Source: Nitrospinae bacterium AH_259_B05_G02_I21
GTDB taxonomy: Bacteria; JADFOP01
DNA length: 15,137 bases
Assembly (NCBI GenBank): GCA_027717595.1
Contig: JALLOF010000037.1
Span: 1 to 15,137, forward strand
Direction: 5' to 3'
Of the stretch, positions 14,635 to 15,137 are shown one piece after another; within the stretch, counting starts at the first letter, position 1; every line of letters begins with the position of its first letter. A program made the position numbers and the translations under genes. The notes below the pieces were generated by a model. That model was not told the origin of the DNA. It saw nothing but the letters and a program-made list of their open reading frames with translations, and searched no databases.

Positions 14635-14651
14635 ACCCACCTGAGGCGGGT
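14635..14651. repeat. Second CCTGAGG palindrome
   Basis: ACCCACC and GGCGGGT flank TGA. Six of seven arm positions pair, with A14639 opposite C14647 as the one mismatch. It shares loop and core with the palindrome at 14551-14567 and runs straight into a GTCCCTAC motif (14650-14657) found again at 14769-14776. Confidence 0.55.
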
Positions 14652-14710
14652 CCCTACACAGGCAAAAGAAAACGAACGAAGACGGGGGCTCCCGCCATTG
14701 ACCTTTAAAT

Positions 14711-14776
14711 GTAGGGACAGGACTCGTCCCTGTCCGCGGATAGTACCCCCATGATGGGGATGGCGGCTGTCCCTAC
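14711..14776. repeat. Inverted repeat GTAGGGACAG ... CTGTCCCTAC
   Basis: Perfect 10-bp arms at 14711-14720 and 14767-14776 enclose 46 bp. Inside are a further local pair, GGACAG/CTGTCC (14715-14720 with 14730-14735), and a CCCC/GGGG pair around 14750, so several alternative hairpins are possible. This is the look of a dispersed intergenic REP-like element rather than a gene or terminator. Confidence 0.65.
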
Positions 14777-14952
14777 TTTCCCGGGTAGTCGGAGTCGCCT
14801 CTCAGGGTGAGAGCTTCGCCACGAACCGCTCTGGAGCGCCTGTTTCATCACAAATTGCCCCTGGAGGCCTGGTATCACCGGGGGCGACTACATCGTGTTA
14901 TTGACATTGAGCATCTTGAGAATAAGCGACCTTGCCGGCCCAAAAATTCTAA

Positions 14953-15137
14953 TTATTGACTTCCCCTAATCCTCTTGGCGCGGGCGAACAGCTCCTTCGC
15001 CTCGTCTTCCCTGCCCATCTTTTCGTATAGGTGTCCTAACTCTTTCAAAGTTGTTACGATAAGATAATGGTGCGGATGGTCTGGGCCCAGGGCCTTTTCC
15101 CTAATCGCCAGCGCACGCTTGTAGAGGGGCTCGGCCT
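14953..15137 (-). CDS. TPR protein, C-terminal fragment cut by window edge
   Basis: The last 60 residues of a minus-strand gene are present; its start lies beyond the window. The visible part reads YKRALAIREKALGPDHP early, then LGHLYEKMGREDEAKELFAR, and stops at TAA (14955-14953). This is the kinesin-light-chain type of tetratricopeptide repeat (TPR_10/TPR_12 style), with the GPDHP turn between repeat units, a protein-protein interaction scaffold. What lies upstream of the repeats cannot be seen, so no function is proposed. It converges on the efflux operon across the repeat-rich region, and its GC is lower than that of the pump genes. Confidence 0.8.
   Translation of the reverse strand, partial: AEPLYKRALAIREKALGPDHPHHYLIVTTLKELGHLYEKMGREDEAKELFARAKRIRGSQ

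Larger units (their letters stand above)
14278..14952. other. Repeat-rich intergenic region without a convincing gene
   Basis: This stretch between the RND permease and the TPR gene has mixed composition, clearly less GC-rich than the pump genes, and frequent stops in all frames. It holds the 136-bp inverted-repeat element, the 10-bp tandem array and the palindrome cluster listed separately. From about 14792 to 14952 I see no repeat, only a short open frame on the plus strand that I could not assign. No good intrinsic terminator for the efflux operon is visible. Confidence 0.7.

Noticed and set aside
14901-14926. TTGACA at 14901 as a plus-strand promoter
   Set aside because: No acceptable -10 at 16-18 bp and no plus-strand gene follows; it points into the 3' end of a minus-strand gene.
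14792-14952. Open plus-strand frame containing a segment like LEAWYHRGRLHRVIDIEHLE
   Set aside because: It is about 50 codons, has no start with a ribosome site, and I could not assign the segment to a family. It might be a decayed gene remnant, but chance is as likely.

Overview
The window looks like part of a chromosome from a diderm (Gram-negative type), mostly high-GC bacterium. The diderm reading rests on a tripartite-type RND pump with a periplasmic adaptor. The lineage cannot be fixed from this sequence. A DUF4416 protein, a hemE-hemH-hemY cluster, a cyclase/TolB-like/TPR protein and a kinesin-light-chain-type TPR protein together would fit an uncultured deltaproteobacterial, Nitrospinota or Tectomicrobia-like genome, but this is only an inference.

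Left end (1-2770), visibly lower in GC than the rest: an exported YHS-domain protein (+) converges on a class III nucleotide cyclase with a TolB-like domain and TPRs (-). A rho-independent-type terminator at 2671-2714 separates the cyclase from the minus-strand block to its right.

Middle (2773-9308), nine tightly packed minus-strand genes. Read in the direction of transcription they are hemE, hemH and hemY (haem synthesis), then a 136-bp gap with a good promoter, then tatA/B, tatC (Tat export), pyrF (pyrimidine synthesis), acylphosphatase, DUF4416 and ridA. Most junctions are 4-nt overlaps, direct abutments or short overlaps, so translational coupling is likely. The ferrochelatase is short and carries a tyrosine in its N-terminal motif like the Bacillus enzyme. 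With the hemE-hemH-hemY order this suggests the coproporphyrin-dependent haem route, although no chdC/hemQ lies in the window.

Right (9309-14277), plus strand: a divergent intergenic region holds a near-consensus promoter with an AT-rich palindrome over its -10. It drives a MarR-family regulator, an RND periplasmic adaptor and a 1062-aa RND permease as one operon, probably autoregulated. No outer-membrane TolC-type gene is present.

Far right (14278-14952): about 675 bp with no convincing gene but rich in short repeats. These are a 136-bp MITE-like element with 19-nt terminal inverted repeats, a 10-bp-period tandem array, and a group of palindromes built from GTAGGGACAG and CCTGAGGCGG motifs. 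The window ends inside a minus-strand TPR protein.

I see no phage, CRISPR, tRNA or rRNA genes. The parts most worth a second look are the repeat-rich 3' region, the haem cluster chemistry, the divergent hem/efflux control region and the unusual substrate-site residues of the cyclase.
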